Assembly (NCBI RefSeq): GCF_900069005.2 | Contig: NZ_LN831279.1 | Coordinates: forward strand, 2,620,269-2,684,268 | Reading direction: 5' to 3' | DNA length: 64,000 bases | Source: Paenibacillus sp. GM2 | Lineage (GTDB): Bacteria; Bacillota; Bacilli; Paenibacillales; Paenibacillaceae | Shown: positions 52,314 through 59,897 of the stretch, one piece after another | Layout of the letters: each line of letters starts with the position of its first letter | Position numbering within the stretch: the first letter of the stretch is position 1 | The notes under the pieces: generated by a model | The model's database searches: none | What the model saw: only the letters and a program-made list of their open reading frames with translations | Told to the model about the DNA's origin: nothing | Translations under genes and position numbers: made by a program

Positions 52314-54533
52314 TTACTTTACTGTGACGCGAACGGACACTGTCTTATCACCGTACTTCGCTTTGATTGTAGCTGAACCTTTACCGACCGCTTCAATCTT
52401 CCCGTTTGTTACTTTCGCTACGGACGCTTTGGAAGTCGTCCATACTGCGTTATCATTCACAGATACCGATGCACCTGTATCATATTCTGCAGTAAGCTTC
52501 ACGGTCTTTACATAACCCGGTGCGAGCTTCAGGCTCTTCTCGTCCACCGTAAGCTTGGTCAGCTTCGGAACTACGCTCACCTTCACACTAATGGCTTGTC
52601 CTTGATAGGAGCCTGTCAAAGTGGCTGTTCCTTCTGCAATAGCCTTCACCGAGGTAGAGGAGATCGTTGCCACCTGGTCGTTGGAAGATTGCCAGCCTAC
52701 CTTGCTGGACAGAGTTACTTTCTTGCCATCCGCATAGTAACCTGTAACTTTAATCGATTTGCTCTTTTTCACATTCAATTCGATGCTCGTAGGCTCAACG
52801 ACGATCTTCGTGATTTTAGGTTCAATCGTCATTGGAACGCTGATCATTTTATTAGAATAAGTTCCCTTTAAAGTAGCTGAGCCTTTATTCAGACCTTTTA
52901 CAACTTTACCAGCAGATGTCGTCTTCACCACTGCATTTGCACCGGTAACTGTCCATTCAATATCCTCGGATACGTCACCTTCTCCGCCATCTTCATATAC
53001 AGCCGTAACCTTAGGAAGCAATATCTCTTCACCGATTACAAGACTCATTTTTTCATCCGGCATGATGAAAGTGAGTACTTTTTCTTTTACGGTAAGCTCA
53101 ATGCTTACGCTCTTCCCGCGAATGCTAAGCGGAGAACTAACTTCTGAATCAGGCAGCTTCGCCGTAAGCGTTACTTTACCTGAATCCTTGGCAATAATTT
53201 TATCGTCTTCAATCTTGGCGATATCTTCATTATCCGAAGTCCATTTCACATTGCTGCTGAAATCCATCTTATCATCGTCCAGCTTTGTAGCCGTAACTTT
53301 AGGAAGACTCAGCTTATCGTTCTTATACATTTCCAGCTCTGTCTTCTCTACAGTTAGATCCGTAATTGTCGGAGCAACGGTTATTTTAATGCTCTTGCTA
53401 ACTCCAAGATGACTAACCTTAATCGTCGAAGAGCCTGCGGTCATGCCTGTAACTAAACCTTGAGATATGGTAGCCGACAACGGGCTCGATGAATTCCACT
53501 CAGCAGCTCCTGTTACGGAATCTGTTGAGTTTGCGCGACTTCTCATCTCTGCTTCAAGCTGCAGCCTTTCACCGATAAATATCAACTGATCCTCTGCAGG
53601 CTTAAGCAAAATCACTTCATATGGAGCACGCACATATACATCGATCTTGGCTTTAACGCCGAGATATTCAGCCGTAATCGTCGTTTTACCAGCAGCCTTA
53701 GCCTTCAGTTTACCTTCTTCAATCGTTGCTATATTACTATCCGAAGAAGTCCATTTCGCCTTCGCAGTGACATCCAAGGTGGATTTATCACTGGTCAATG
53801 TCGATTGAGCTGTTAGTGCTACTTCGTCGTCACCGATCAAGAGCTCTACATCTTCATCCGTTACGCTTGTTCCTGCACGAAGAATATTTAGTTCAGAATA
53901 CGGGGAGCTTACCGTCGCTTTAAAAGAAGCCGTCAGTCCTTTATATTTGGCTGTAATCGTAGCTTCCCCTTCTCCAACCAGGGTGATTTTCCCCTTCTCA
54001 ATCGTAAGCACCATGGAGTTCGAGGTAGACCAATCGGTATCAGCCGTAACATCCTTGGTATCCCCTTGACTTCCTTCGACAGCCGCTAAAGCAGTAACCG
54101 TCAAGTTCTTCTCATTGGTTCCCAGCTTGTACTTCCCTTTCGCTGAATATTCCAGCGTCAGATCTTTGTACGTGTCTACTGCCTTGATTTCTATCGTGGA
54201 CACAGCAGAGTTGTTATAAACAGCTGTAATTATTGCACTGCCGCTCTTCAGCGGAGTTACAAATCCGTTGTTCACACTAATGATCTCCGGGTGGTCGGAG
54301 GACCAATCCACTGCTCGGGTCAAGTCGCGTTTGACTGACGAGCCTTCTACAGTTCCCCACACCTTCAATTGCTTGGTAGACTTTCCTACCGTCAGCTCAA
54401 TCGGTGATCCGGAACCTTCAATATCAATCGAGACTACATCTCCTGTGGCGGCAAAGGCGCCAGTAGGAAATACGACAGCCAGGAGCAGCGCCACTGTAAG
54501 GAGCCATCCTGTCAGTTTCCTGTTTCCAGTCAT
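52314..54533 (-). CDS. Secreted protein with about eight Big_2 (Ig-like) domains
   Basis: Protein of 739 aa with a signal peptide (MTGNRKLTGWLLTVALLLAVVFPTGAFA). The rest is a chain of roughly 85-residue Ig-like repeats, each with the Big_2 pattern: W-S-S-D/N...I-A...I/V-x-x-G...G-x-A-T-I-T/K-A-x-Y. Examples are DWSSDHPEIISVNNGFVTP and KWTSSDSNIATIEEGKLKA. No LPXTG, SLH or catalytic domain is visible, so retention at the wall is uncertain. Probably a structural or adhesive surface protein. AAAGGAGAG precedes the ATG. Confidence 0.9.
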   Translation of the reverse strand: MTGNRKLTGWLLTVALLLAVVFPTGAFAATGDVVSIDIEGSGSPIELTVGKSTKQLKVWGTVEGSSVKRDLTRAVDWSSDHPEIISVNNGFVTPLKSGSAIITAVYNNSAVSTIEIKAVDTYKDLTLEYSAKGKYKLGTNEKNLTVTALAAVEGSQGDTKDVTADTDWSTSNSMVLTIEKGKITLVGEGEATITAKYKGLTASFKATVSSPYSELNILRAGTSVTDEDVELLIGDDEVALTAQSTLTSDKSTLDVTAKAKWTSSDSNIATIEEGKLKAKAAGKTTITAEYLGVKAKIDVYVRAPYEVILLKPAEDQLIFIGERLQLEAEMRSRANSTDSVTGAAEWNSSSPLSATISQGLVTGMTAGSSTIKVSHLGVSKSIKITVAPTITDLTVEKTELEMYKNDKLSLPKVTATKLDDDKMDFSSNVKWTSDNEDIAKIEDDKIIAKDSGKVTLTAKLPDSEVSSPLSIRGKSVSIELTVKEKVLTFIMPDEKMSLVIGEEILLPKVTAVYEDGGEGDVSEDIEWTVTGANAVVKTTSAGKVVKGLNKGSATLKGTYSNKMISVPMTIEPKITKIVVEPTSIELNVKKSKSIKVTGYYADGKKVTLSSKVGWQSSNDQVATISSTSVKAIAEGTATLTGSYQGQAISVKVSVVPKLTKLTVDEKSLKLAPGYVKTVKLTAEYDTGASVSVNDNAVWTTSKASVAKVTNGKIEAVGKGSATIKAKYGDKTVSVRVTVK

Positions 54534-54711
54534 TCATTTCTCTCCTTTGGTTGTCATGTCTGCCGGAATCCATATTCAGGCCTATAGGTAATATATCGAC
54601 AAGCAGGAATAATTTCGTTACCCTAGACCAGAAAATAATACCTTTGTCCTATAAACAAAAAGAGATGTGCGATAATTGATCCCGATTACCGCGCATCTCC
54701 CCAAACAACAA

Positions 54712-54735
54712 AGAAACGGCATCTCTGCCGTTTCT
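54712..54735 (-). terminator. Terminator of tRNA-Lys copy 1
   Basis: AGAAACGG and CCGTTTCT stem, T-rich on the minus strand. Confidence 0.75.
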
Positions 54736-54741
54736 AAAGGA

Positions 54742-54814
54742 TGGATCGTCAGGGGCTCGAACCCTGGACCACATGATTAAGAGTCACGTGCTCTACCAAC
54801 TGAGCTAACGATCC
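54742..54814 (-). tRNA. tRNA-Lys (CTT), copy 1
   Basis: Complete cloverleaf on the minus strand: acceptor GGATCGT/ACGATCC, anticodon loop CTCTTAA (anticodon CTT), T loop TTCGAGC, discriminator A. Differs from copy 2 by one base in the T loop. Confidence 0.95.
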
Positions 54815-54930
54815 AAATTATGAATGTCACTATCAACTCTTATATAATAACATAGTGACTTGAGTGTTGCAATACTTATTTGCTGCCTGACAGCAACCAC
54901 TGATGTCTTTCAGTGTCTTATAAGGAGTAA

Positions 54931-54955
54931 AGAAACGGGAGCTCTGCCCGTTTCT
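54931..54955 (-). terminator. Terminator of tRNA-Lys copy 2
   Basis: AGAAACGGG and CCCGTTTCT stem; duplicate of the element at 54712. Confidence 0.75.
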
Positions 54956-54961
54956 AAAGAA

Positions 54962-55034
54962 TGGATCGTCAGGGACTCGAACCCTGGACCACATGATTAA
55001 GAGTCACGTGCTCTACCAACTGAGCTAACGATCC
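54962..55034 (-). tRNA. tRNA-Lys (CTT), copy 2
   Basis: Same structure and anticodon as copy 1, 220 bases away, with duplicated flanking terminator. It suggests a tandem duplication of a tRNA-plus-terminator unit. Confidence 0.95.
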
Positions 55035-55130
55035 AAATTGTTAATGTCATTAATCAACTTTTACATAATAACATAGCCACTCAGGTTTTGCAACATCTTT
55101 TTGAAGCTTCATCTGCTCAGCAAGGATTAG

Positions 55131-55177
55131 AAAGGATCGCAAGTCCCTTCATCAAAATGAGGGGCATGCGATCCTTC
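55131..55177 (-). terminator. Possible terminator of tRNA-Leu
   Basis: AAGGATCGC and GCGATCCTT stem with a large loop; the T run is weak. Confidence 0.55.
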
Positions 55178-55197
55178 ACGGACCTTGTAAGCACAAA

Positions 55198-55283
55198 TGC
55201 CGAGAGCGGGACTTGAACCCGCACGGTGGTCACCCACCCCAGGATTTTAAGTCCTGTGCGTCTGCCGATTCCGCCATCCCGGC
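55198..55283 (-). tRNA. tRNA-Leu (TAA)
   Basis: Class II tRNA of 86 bases with long variable arm (GGGTGGGTGACCACC region); acceptor GCCGGGA/TCTCGGC (one G-T pair), anticodon stem CAGGA/TCCTG with loop CTTAAAA, T loop TTCAAGT, discriminator A. Confidence 0.95.
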
Positions 55284-55473
55284 TAACTGTCGACGCAAAT
55301 ACGATGCGTCTTATCGGGCAGCTTTTCTATGTACAAGAAAAATCCTGCGTTTGTTATTATAGCATGTAACTTCTGAGATAATCAAGTTTTTCTCATAAGC
55401 TGCTTTTGTCATGGGCAAACTTAGAACTGCTTAAGCTTGAAATTCTATACATTACACATTGGAGGGTCCCAAG

Positions 55474-55623
55474 TTGAAAAATTCAGACGATCATTACAAA
55501 ATAGCCTCTCTGAACGATACAGCTCATGCAGTCACCATTATTAAAGAGGCCGAAAATCAGTTAACCCAAATCGCCGGGCATGAAGTCACCCTGATTGCCT
55601 ACGAGAAGAACAAAGAGGAATAA
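55474..55623 (+). CDS. Small hypothetical protein (49 aa)
   Basis: TTG start after GGAGGG, encoding an acidic/basic mixed peptide (MKNSDDHYKIASLNDTAHAV, then TIIKEAENQLTQIAGHEVTLIAYEK). Predicted strand-helix-strand, no membrane segment. Convergent with the ASCH gene. Family not recognised. Confidence 0.65.
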   Translation: MKNSDDHYKIASLNDTAHAVTIIKEAENQLTQIAGHEVTLIAYEKNKEE

Positions 55624-55654
55624 ATAGCTGCTGGAGCATTACCTGGTTGAATAA

Positions 55655-56128
55655 TTATTTCGACCAGGTATGCTGCACTTCATCCATTTTCAATAGCTGA
55701 TTATCCGGAAGGTTCCAGAGCCCAAGTCTCCCTGTTGCAGACAGCGGTCTCTCTAACAATCTCATACCGCCTATTTTCCAGGCAAATCTCCCTTCAGTGT
55801 AGTCCCCGAAGGCATATTCCGTTCCCTCCACGATATAGCTGTCATCTCCCAGGATTGCCGCAGTTCCCAGATCCGTTCCAACATAATGGCATTGTTCCAG
55901 TCTTCCCACCGCAATCACCGCTCCAAGCGGCAATTGTTCCGTGCTATACCCATGCCTTTGAAGAACAGAACGATAAGGCTCCAGTTGACAGATTGTCTTA
56001 TCTATCGCTTTTCCTGCGTGAATGGCCAGTTCCCCCCTGTATTCCGTCTTCCAGCTGCGGGTCTCAAACTGCTTCTCCCCCAGAGCCACCAGGGTCGCCC
56101 ATGGCTGCCTGATCGTGATTACCTTCAT
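55655..56128 (-). CDS. ASCH domain protein
   Basis: Protein of 157 aa. The ASCH hallmark is at the start: VITIRQPWATLVALGEKQFE, then TRSWKTEYRGELAIHAGKA. PUA-like fold, presumably RNA- or nucleoside-binding (E. coli YqfB is an N4-acetylcytidine amidohydrolase). ATG at 56128 follows AGGGGG; the longer reading to 56200 lacks a site. Ends with a VGRLGLWNL-type strand (ATGRLGLWNLP). Confidence 0.85.
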   Translation of the reverse strand: MKVITIRQPWATLVALGEKQFETRSWKTEYRGELAIHAGKAIDKTICQLEPYRSVLQRHGYSTEQLPLGAVIAVGRLEQCHYVGTDLGTAAILGDDSYIVEGTEYAFGDYTEGRFAWKIGGMRLLERPLSATGRLGLWNLPDNQLLKMDEVQHTWSK

Positions 56129-56255
56129 AAAGAACCCCCTGTTATTTGCTGATATTATGGACTCATTGATGTAGATATAGATAGACAAACATACAGTCAT
56201 TCAGTAGTTACACGCGTATAATGATGTGAACCTAAAACAAAGGAGCTGAAGAAAA

Positions 56256-56477
56256 ATGTCAGAATGCCATAACAAATGTCCAGAACAAACCGTATTTGAC
56301 CCGCCAGCTGCAGTGTATCAAGATTACTTCCATCCACAAGTGGTAAACGTAGTGCATCCCGTTGAAATCATCAGACGACATCATTGTGTACCCGTGCCAA
56401 ACCATCAATTCTGCTATTCTGTAAAAGACGTGTTTTGCGGCGGACCTGAAGTGAGAGGCAAAAAGCGCGGCCGTTAA
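56256..56477 (+). CDS. cotD: CotD-family spore coat protein
   Basis: Protein of 73 aa rich in His, Pro, Val and Cys. Pattern of CotD: PAAVYQDYFHPQVVNVVHPVEIIRRHHCVPVPNH with a basic end (KKRGR). Inner-coat structural protein in Bacillus. AAAGGAGC upstream. Terminator at 56574. Supports a spore-former. Confidence 0.85.
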   Translation: MSECHNKCPEQTVFDPPAAVYQDYFHPQVVNVVHPVEIIRRHHCVPVPNHQFCYSVKDVFCGGPEVRGKKRGR

Positions 56478-56573
56478 TCACACCTTCATACAGCAACATC
56501 TACAATAATAGCTATACCAAATACGAATTCCCTTTGTTCCATCAAATAATGCCTTGTATTCCATGATGTAAGT

Positions 56574-56608
56574 AAGCCAGGTCTCTCTGCTCGGAGGCCT
56601 GGCTTTGT
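56574..56608 (+). terminator. cotD terminator
   Basis: AGCCAGG-CTC pairs with GAG-CCTGGCT, then TTGTT. Confidence 0.7.
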
Positions 56609-56654
56609 TCGCCTATTAATATACCACAACAACCTATTGGCTGAAATAAATAAA

Positions 56655-56684
56655 GCCCTCAGTTCATTTCGTTGAACTGAGGGA
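56655..56684 (-). terminator. Terminator of the YjcZ gene
   Basis: CCCTCAGTTCA and TGAACTGAGGG stem, T-rich after it on the minus strand. Confidence 0.82.
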
Positions 56685-56719
56685 GTTGAATCTTATACAT
56701 TAGTCCTTAAAGCATTCCA

Positions 56720-56818
56720 TTAATAAATGAATGCTCTGGAAATAATAACAAGCAAAATGAAGAGAACCAAAATAGCCCCCGTTGAACCCCATAATCCGCC
56801 GCCAACCACTTCACTCAT
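56720..56818 (-). CDS. YjcZ family sporulation protein (32 aa)
   Basis: ATG after GGAGG; 32 residues with a Gly-rich start (MSEVVGGGLWGSTG) and one hydrophobic helix (AILVLFILLVIISRAF). This is the YjcZ/YoyG type of very small membrane proteins found in spore-formers, usually missed because of length. Own terminator downstream. Confidence 0.82.
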   Translation of the reverse strand: MSEVVGGGLWGSTGAILVLFILLVIISRAFIY

Positions 56819-56869
56819 GTGTGATTCCTCCTTTTATATAGAGTACACACTATCCTATTCTATTTTATC

Positions 56870-57027
56870 GAAAAAGATTGGACACCTTTCCCTCATTAAT
56901 AGTCTATTTTAGGTGATGCTTGTACTGCAAGATATTCATCCACTGCGCCAAGCACTATCGCCGCTAGCACAGGCGTTAGCAACAAGCTATCAAATCCTAA
57001 AATCTAGGATTCTATCTCCTATAAACA
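56870..57027. other. Intergenic region on the host side of the attachment site
   Basis: A minus-strand open stretch here would encode a short hydrophobic peptide (LLLTPVLAAIVLGAVDEYL) but has no start codon with a ribosome binding site. I see no supported gene. Confidence 0.4.
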
Positions 57028-57055
57028 GCAAAAAACCCTTGCATAGCAAGGGTTC
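57028..57055 (-). terminator. tRNA terminator beside the attachment site
   Basis: AACCCTTGC and GCAAGGGTT stem with three-base loop and a T run on the minus strand, just downstream of the tRNA 3' end. It belongs to the host tRNA unit. Confidence 0.8.
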
Positions 57056-57064
57056 TCGCATAAA

Positions 57065-57138
57065 TGGGCCCTGAGGGACTCGAACCCCCGACCAATCGGT
57101 TATGAGCCGACCGCTCTAACCAACTGAGCTGAGGCAAA
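57065..57138 (-). pseudogene. tRNA (CAT anticodon) with replaced 5' acceptor strand; prophage attachment site
   Basis: D, anticodon (loop CTCATAA) and T arms are intact and the 3' acceptor strand is AGGGCCC plus A. The matching 5' strand should be GGGCCCT but reads TTTGCCT, so four of seven acceptor pairs are lost. Identity to a working tRNA ends at about 57134, where phage DNA begins. This is what remains when an integrase uses the 3' part of a tRNA-Met or tRNA-Ile2 gene; the restored tRNA should be at the other end of the prophage. Confidence 0.75.
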
Positions 57139-57223
57139 CGTTTTTATGTGTTATTGTCCGTTTAATAAATCCATTGTCAACAGCTTTTATGAACGATTTG
57201 TTTTTACCTGTTATTATAAGTTG

Positions 57224-57245
57224 GTTAGCAAATGTGTTAGCAAAT
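57224..57245. repeat. Direct repeat GTTAGCAAAT
   Basis: Two copies (57224-57233, 57236-57245), about 90 bases inside the prophage from the attachment core; possible integrase arm sites. Confidence 0.35.
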
Positions 57246-57328
57246 ATTATGGTAAGAGATCCTACAAACCAGTATCAAAACATTACATTTCCTATAAGCA
57301 TAATCAATAAATTTTCTATTTTCAATCC

Positions 57329-57658
57329 TTAATATACGTTCAAAATATCTCCAATCCGGATCCATTGCCATTCATCCCGATTTATAGCCAACTTTATCTC
57401 TCTACGATAAGTATGAATAGCTGTTACTATGCCTTCGAATTCAACATCGTCAAATTCACCAAATAAGCGAAGTGTAATTCGTTTGTGCTGATGAAAAGAT
57501 TCTGACAGCATCAGCTGAATTTGCTCCAGCTCCTGAGCATCCAGGATCGGCCTTGTCTTCTTTGTTGCCTCCCGGCCTTGGCGCGCCATCGCTTCCTTGT
57601 GTTCAGGTAGTATAAAACTTCGCTCCCATATCCCACCGTCATCAAGTAACCCTGCCAT
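57329..57658 (-). CDS. YolD-like family protein (prophage)
   Basis: Protein of 109 aa with the YolD-like pattern: MARQGREATKKTRPILDAQELEQIQLMLSES (shown without gaps in two parts: RPILDAQELEQIQ and EFDDVEFEGIVTAIH), ending in strands (REIKLAINRDEWQWIRIGDIL). YolD-like genes in phages often accompany the SOS polymerase UvrX; none is here. ATG at 57658 follows AGGGGG. Second gene behind the LexA-like box. Confidence 0.82.
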   Translation of the reverse strand: MAGLLDDGGIWERSFILPEHKEAMARQGREATKKTRPILDAQELEQIQLMLSESFHQHKRITLRLFGEFDDVEFEGIVTAIHTYRREIKLAINRDEWQWIRIGDILNVY

Positions 57659-57671
57659 ACACACCGCCCCC

Positions 57672-57953
57672 TTAATACTTAGTCCAATAGTCAATGTTGC
57701 TTGATATCGTCGGCTTTGGTGTAGGCAATGATGTATCCCGCTCCCACCCCTCCAGAATCACAATGGTATCAAGTCGTGGGTTATCCGGCCAGAAAATATA
57801 ATGTTGCTGCACCAACACATCCAGAGCGGATTTAATATCCTCGTATCGTCGGCCTGTCGTGCACTCTAATTCAGGCTTTGTCGGCATACGGTGCCTCTGT
57901 GATGAGAAGTTGAGTAGAATACGAAGCACTTTTCGTTCGAGATCACTTAACAT
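57672..57953 (-). CDS. Winged-helix-like small protein upstream of YolD (prophage)
   Basis: Protein of 93 aa. LSDLERKVLRILLNFSSQRHRMPTK looks like a winged-helix N-terminus as in LexA, followed by RRYEDIKSALDVLVQQHYIFWPD with helix and wing. Possibly a small regulator. ATG at 57953 follows GGAGATAA. The start at 57977 proposed by reading length alone would lie inside the operator. It precedes YolD by 14 bases in one transcript. Confidence 0.72.
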   Translation of the reverse strand: MLSDLERKVLRILLNFSSQRHRMPTKPELECTTGRRYEDIKSALDVLVQQHYIFWPDNPRLDTIVILEGWERDTSLPTPKPTISSNIDYWTKY

Positions 57954-57970
57954 GATATTATCTCCATATA

Positions 57971-58015
57971 GGAACATATGTTTGTATTATATGCCTGTTA
58001 TAAGACTTTTATCAA
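57971..58015 (-). promoter_or_regulatory. Promoter overlapped by a LexA-like SOS box
   Basis: On the minus strand TTGATA (58015-58010), 18-base spacer, TATAAT (57991-57986). The palindrome GAACATATGTTT (57972-57983) covers the expected start point and differs from the Bacillota LexA consensus GAAC-N4-GTTC by one base. Confidence 0.65.
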
Positions 58016-58163
58016 TATGAAAAAAAGACCACTCTTATTGAGTGAATCTTTACAAATTCATATTCCACAACATTAAATCACATATATAGGCATTATTGTT
58101 TAGACAATCCATGGATTTATTTGTATTCTTGTTTATGCAAATAACAAATGAAGGAGAATACAT

Positions 58164-58955
58164 ATGAAGAAATTATTATTACCGGTGTTCCTTACTATCC
58201 TATTAACATTATCTCTTATTCCAACTTCCTATGCGGCAAATGAAACTGAGGACATCATTTCTTATTTAAGTGGTAAAACTATAAAAACTGGGTCAAGCTC
58301 AACAAACTACTTGGGATCAACTACAGCAGTAACAGATGGTAATCATCAAACATGGCATAATATTAAAGCTGGAGTTAGTAATACCGCTATTCCAGACTAC
58401 CTGATATATGAATTTGAGGCTCCCGTCAGTATAAACGCTTTTAAGATTTTCATTAAGGATTACGACAATCAAGTTTTCACATATAGATTACTTGATAATA
58501 AAGAGAACGTTATCTATTCAGTAGAAGGTGAAATCATTCCAGGAGATGATGGTATCTATTCTCTACCTTCAACCTATGATAATGTAAAAAAAGTTGTTTT
58601 ATTTAATAGAAGCACAGTTAACTTAGATGTTATTGAATGGGATATGTATTTAAAACAAATGATTACTGAGCCAGATCCAGAACCTGAGCCAAACGGTGAC
58701 CGCGCAATTCTTACGATCATCATGACAACTGGTCTACAAAAAGAATTCGACCTTTCGATGCAAGAAGTGAACGACTTTATTGACTGGTACGATGCCAAAG
58801 AAAACGGCGTAGGACCTGCAAGATACGGTATAGACAAGCATAATAACAATAAAGGTCCGTTTAGCAAAAGAGTTGACTATGTAGTGTTCAAAAACATACT
58901 ATCATTTGAAGTAGATGAGTATAGTACAGTTACCGCAGCTACTTACCTGCAATAA
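58164..58955 (+). CDS. Secreted prophage cargo protein, discoidin-like
   Basis: Protein of 263 aa with signal peptide (MKKLLLPVFLTILLTLSLIP, cleavage after YAA). Residues 30-165 resemble an F5/8 C (discoidin) sandwich (STTAVTDGNHQTWHNIKAG, then YLIYEFEAPVSINAFKIFI). A PDPEPEP linker leads to a C-terminal domain (residues 180-263) seen repeatedly at the ends of phage-borne proteins. It is on the strand opposite to the late genes and has its own terminator and lower GC, as expected of a lysogeny-expressed cargo gene. Function unknown. Confidence 0.75.
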   Translation: MKKLLLPVFLTILLTLSLIPTSYAANETEDIISYLSGKTIKTGSSSTNYLGSTTAVTDGNHQTWHNIKAGVSNTAIPDYLIYEFEAPVSINAFKIFIKDYDNQVFTYRLLDNKENVIYSVEGEIIPGDDGIYSLPSTYDNVKKVVLFNRSTVNLDVIEWDMYLKQMITEPDPEPEPNGDRAILTIIMTTGLQKEFDLSMQEVNDFIDWYDAKENGVGPARYGIDKHNNNKGPFSKRVDYVVFKNILSFEVDEYSTVTAATYLQ

Positions 58956-58959
58956 AAAT

Positions 58960-59001
58960 AAAGAAGCCTACTAACTTTAATTGGTTGGTAGGCTTCTTTG
59001 C
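58960..59001 (+). terminator. Terminator of the cargo gene
   Basis: AAAGAAGCCTAC pairs with GTAGGCTTCTTT. Confidence 0.85.
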
Positions 59002-59051
59002 GCAGCGGCGCGTCCGCATACGCACTTACAATATATCACGGTTCCAGAATA

Positions 59052-59272
59052 TTACAAGTTATACCCCTGACCGCCGGGCCTTGTTGGATTACTGATAATG
59101 CCTAAGTAGCAAGCAATCCAAGCAGCACATCCGTTACAGCCAAGATATCATTCTTCATTACTTCGGTTAAGTCAAACAGCCCTGTCAAATGCCCAAGAAG
59201 TTGAAGCAAGAGCAGCACCTGGGATACGATACTAACCCATAAAGCATAGTTTCTCCATCTCTTCTTATTCAT
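59052..59272 (-). pseudogene. Phage holin with a frameshift near the 3' end
   Basis: From ATG at 59272 the frame gives 56 residues (MNKKRWRNYALWVSIVSQ, VLLLLQLLGHLTGLF...) with a hydrophobic helix and stops at TAG 59102-59104. In the -1 frame the reading continues as LGIISNPTRPGGQGYNL to a TAA at 59052, the normal end of phiLC3-like holins. So one T appears lost. The start overlaps the lysozyme stop (ATGAATAA). No slippery heptamer is seen. Programmed shifting or a base-call error cannot be excluded. Confidence 0.7.
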
Positions 59273-59897
59273 TGCCGATTGCCTCCTTGATATTTTTAAC
59301 TACCCGATTGATCACGATTGCTGCCTCTTCCCGTGTGATCGGTGCTCCTGGTCTTGTCCCATCAAAATATCCGTTTTCCGTAGCTTCGTCCCAAGCTGCT
59401 GCGGCCCATGGGCTTACTTTGTTAATGTCCCGCTCTGCCATTTTTGGTTCCTCCTTAACTGCTGTATGAAATAACTCCTGTTCAGCTTTACGCCGCCTGA
59501 CCAGTCCCGCCAGCACGTTACCACCAGCCTTGTTATACTTGGTCAGATTGTCCGCAATCTGTGCAATGCTGCGGCCCCTGCAAAGTGTCTGCAAGTTCCC
59601 AGCTCCGCAGTTATAACAGAAGCTGACCAATGCATCGAACTGATGTTGATTAAGCTGCGTGATCACAGGTACATATGCCGGATTGTTAACGTATGCCTCG
59701 TACTTAGGTAGGTCAGCAAGCAGCATGTTATCTGCCTGAGCCTGCGTAATGCTCATTCCTTGCTTAACATCAGGTCCATAATGCCCCCAACCAATCGTCC
59801 AATATGTTTCGGTAGGTACCGGCTTGTACGCCGTTAAGCGGCAGCCTTCAAAGTTTTGGATTAGTTTAATGCCTGTATTCGAGATTTTACGGTTCAT
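59265..59897 (-). CDS. GH24 lysozyme (endolysin) with SLH-like C-terminus
   Basis: Phage muramidase of 210 aa. The catalytic Glu17 (LIQNFEGCRLTAYK) and TIGWGHYG near residue 35 are as in T4/P22-type lysozymes. Residues about 160-205 (VSPWAAAAWDEATENGYFDG, then REEAAIVINRVV) form an S-layer-homology-like repeat that could bind wall polymer. Four-base overlap with the holin upstream and eight-base overlap with the second holin downstream make a tight lysis cassette. Confidence 0.93.
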   Translation of the reverse strand: MNRKISNTGIKLIQNFEGCRLTAYKPVPTETYWTIGWGHYGPDVKQGMSITQAQADNMLLADLPKYEAYVNNPAYVPVITQLNQHQFDALVSFCYNCGAGNLQTLCRGRSIAQIADNLTKYNKAGGNVLAGLVRRRKAEQELFHTAVKEEPKMAERDINKVSPWAAAAWDEATENGYFDGTRPGAPITREEAAIVINRVVKNIKEAIGNE

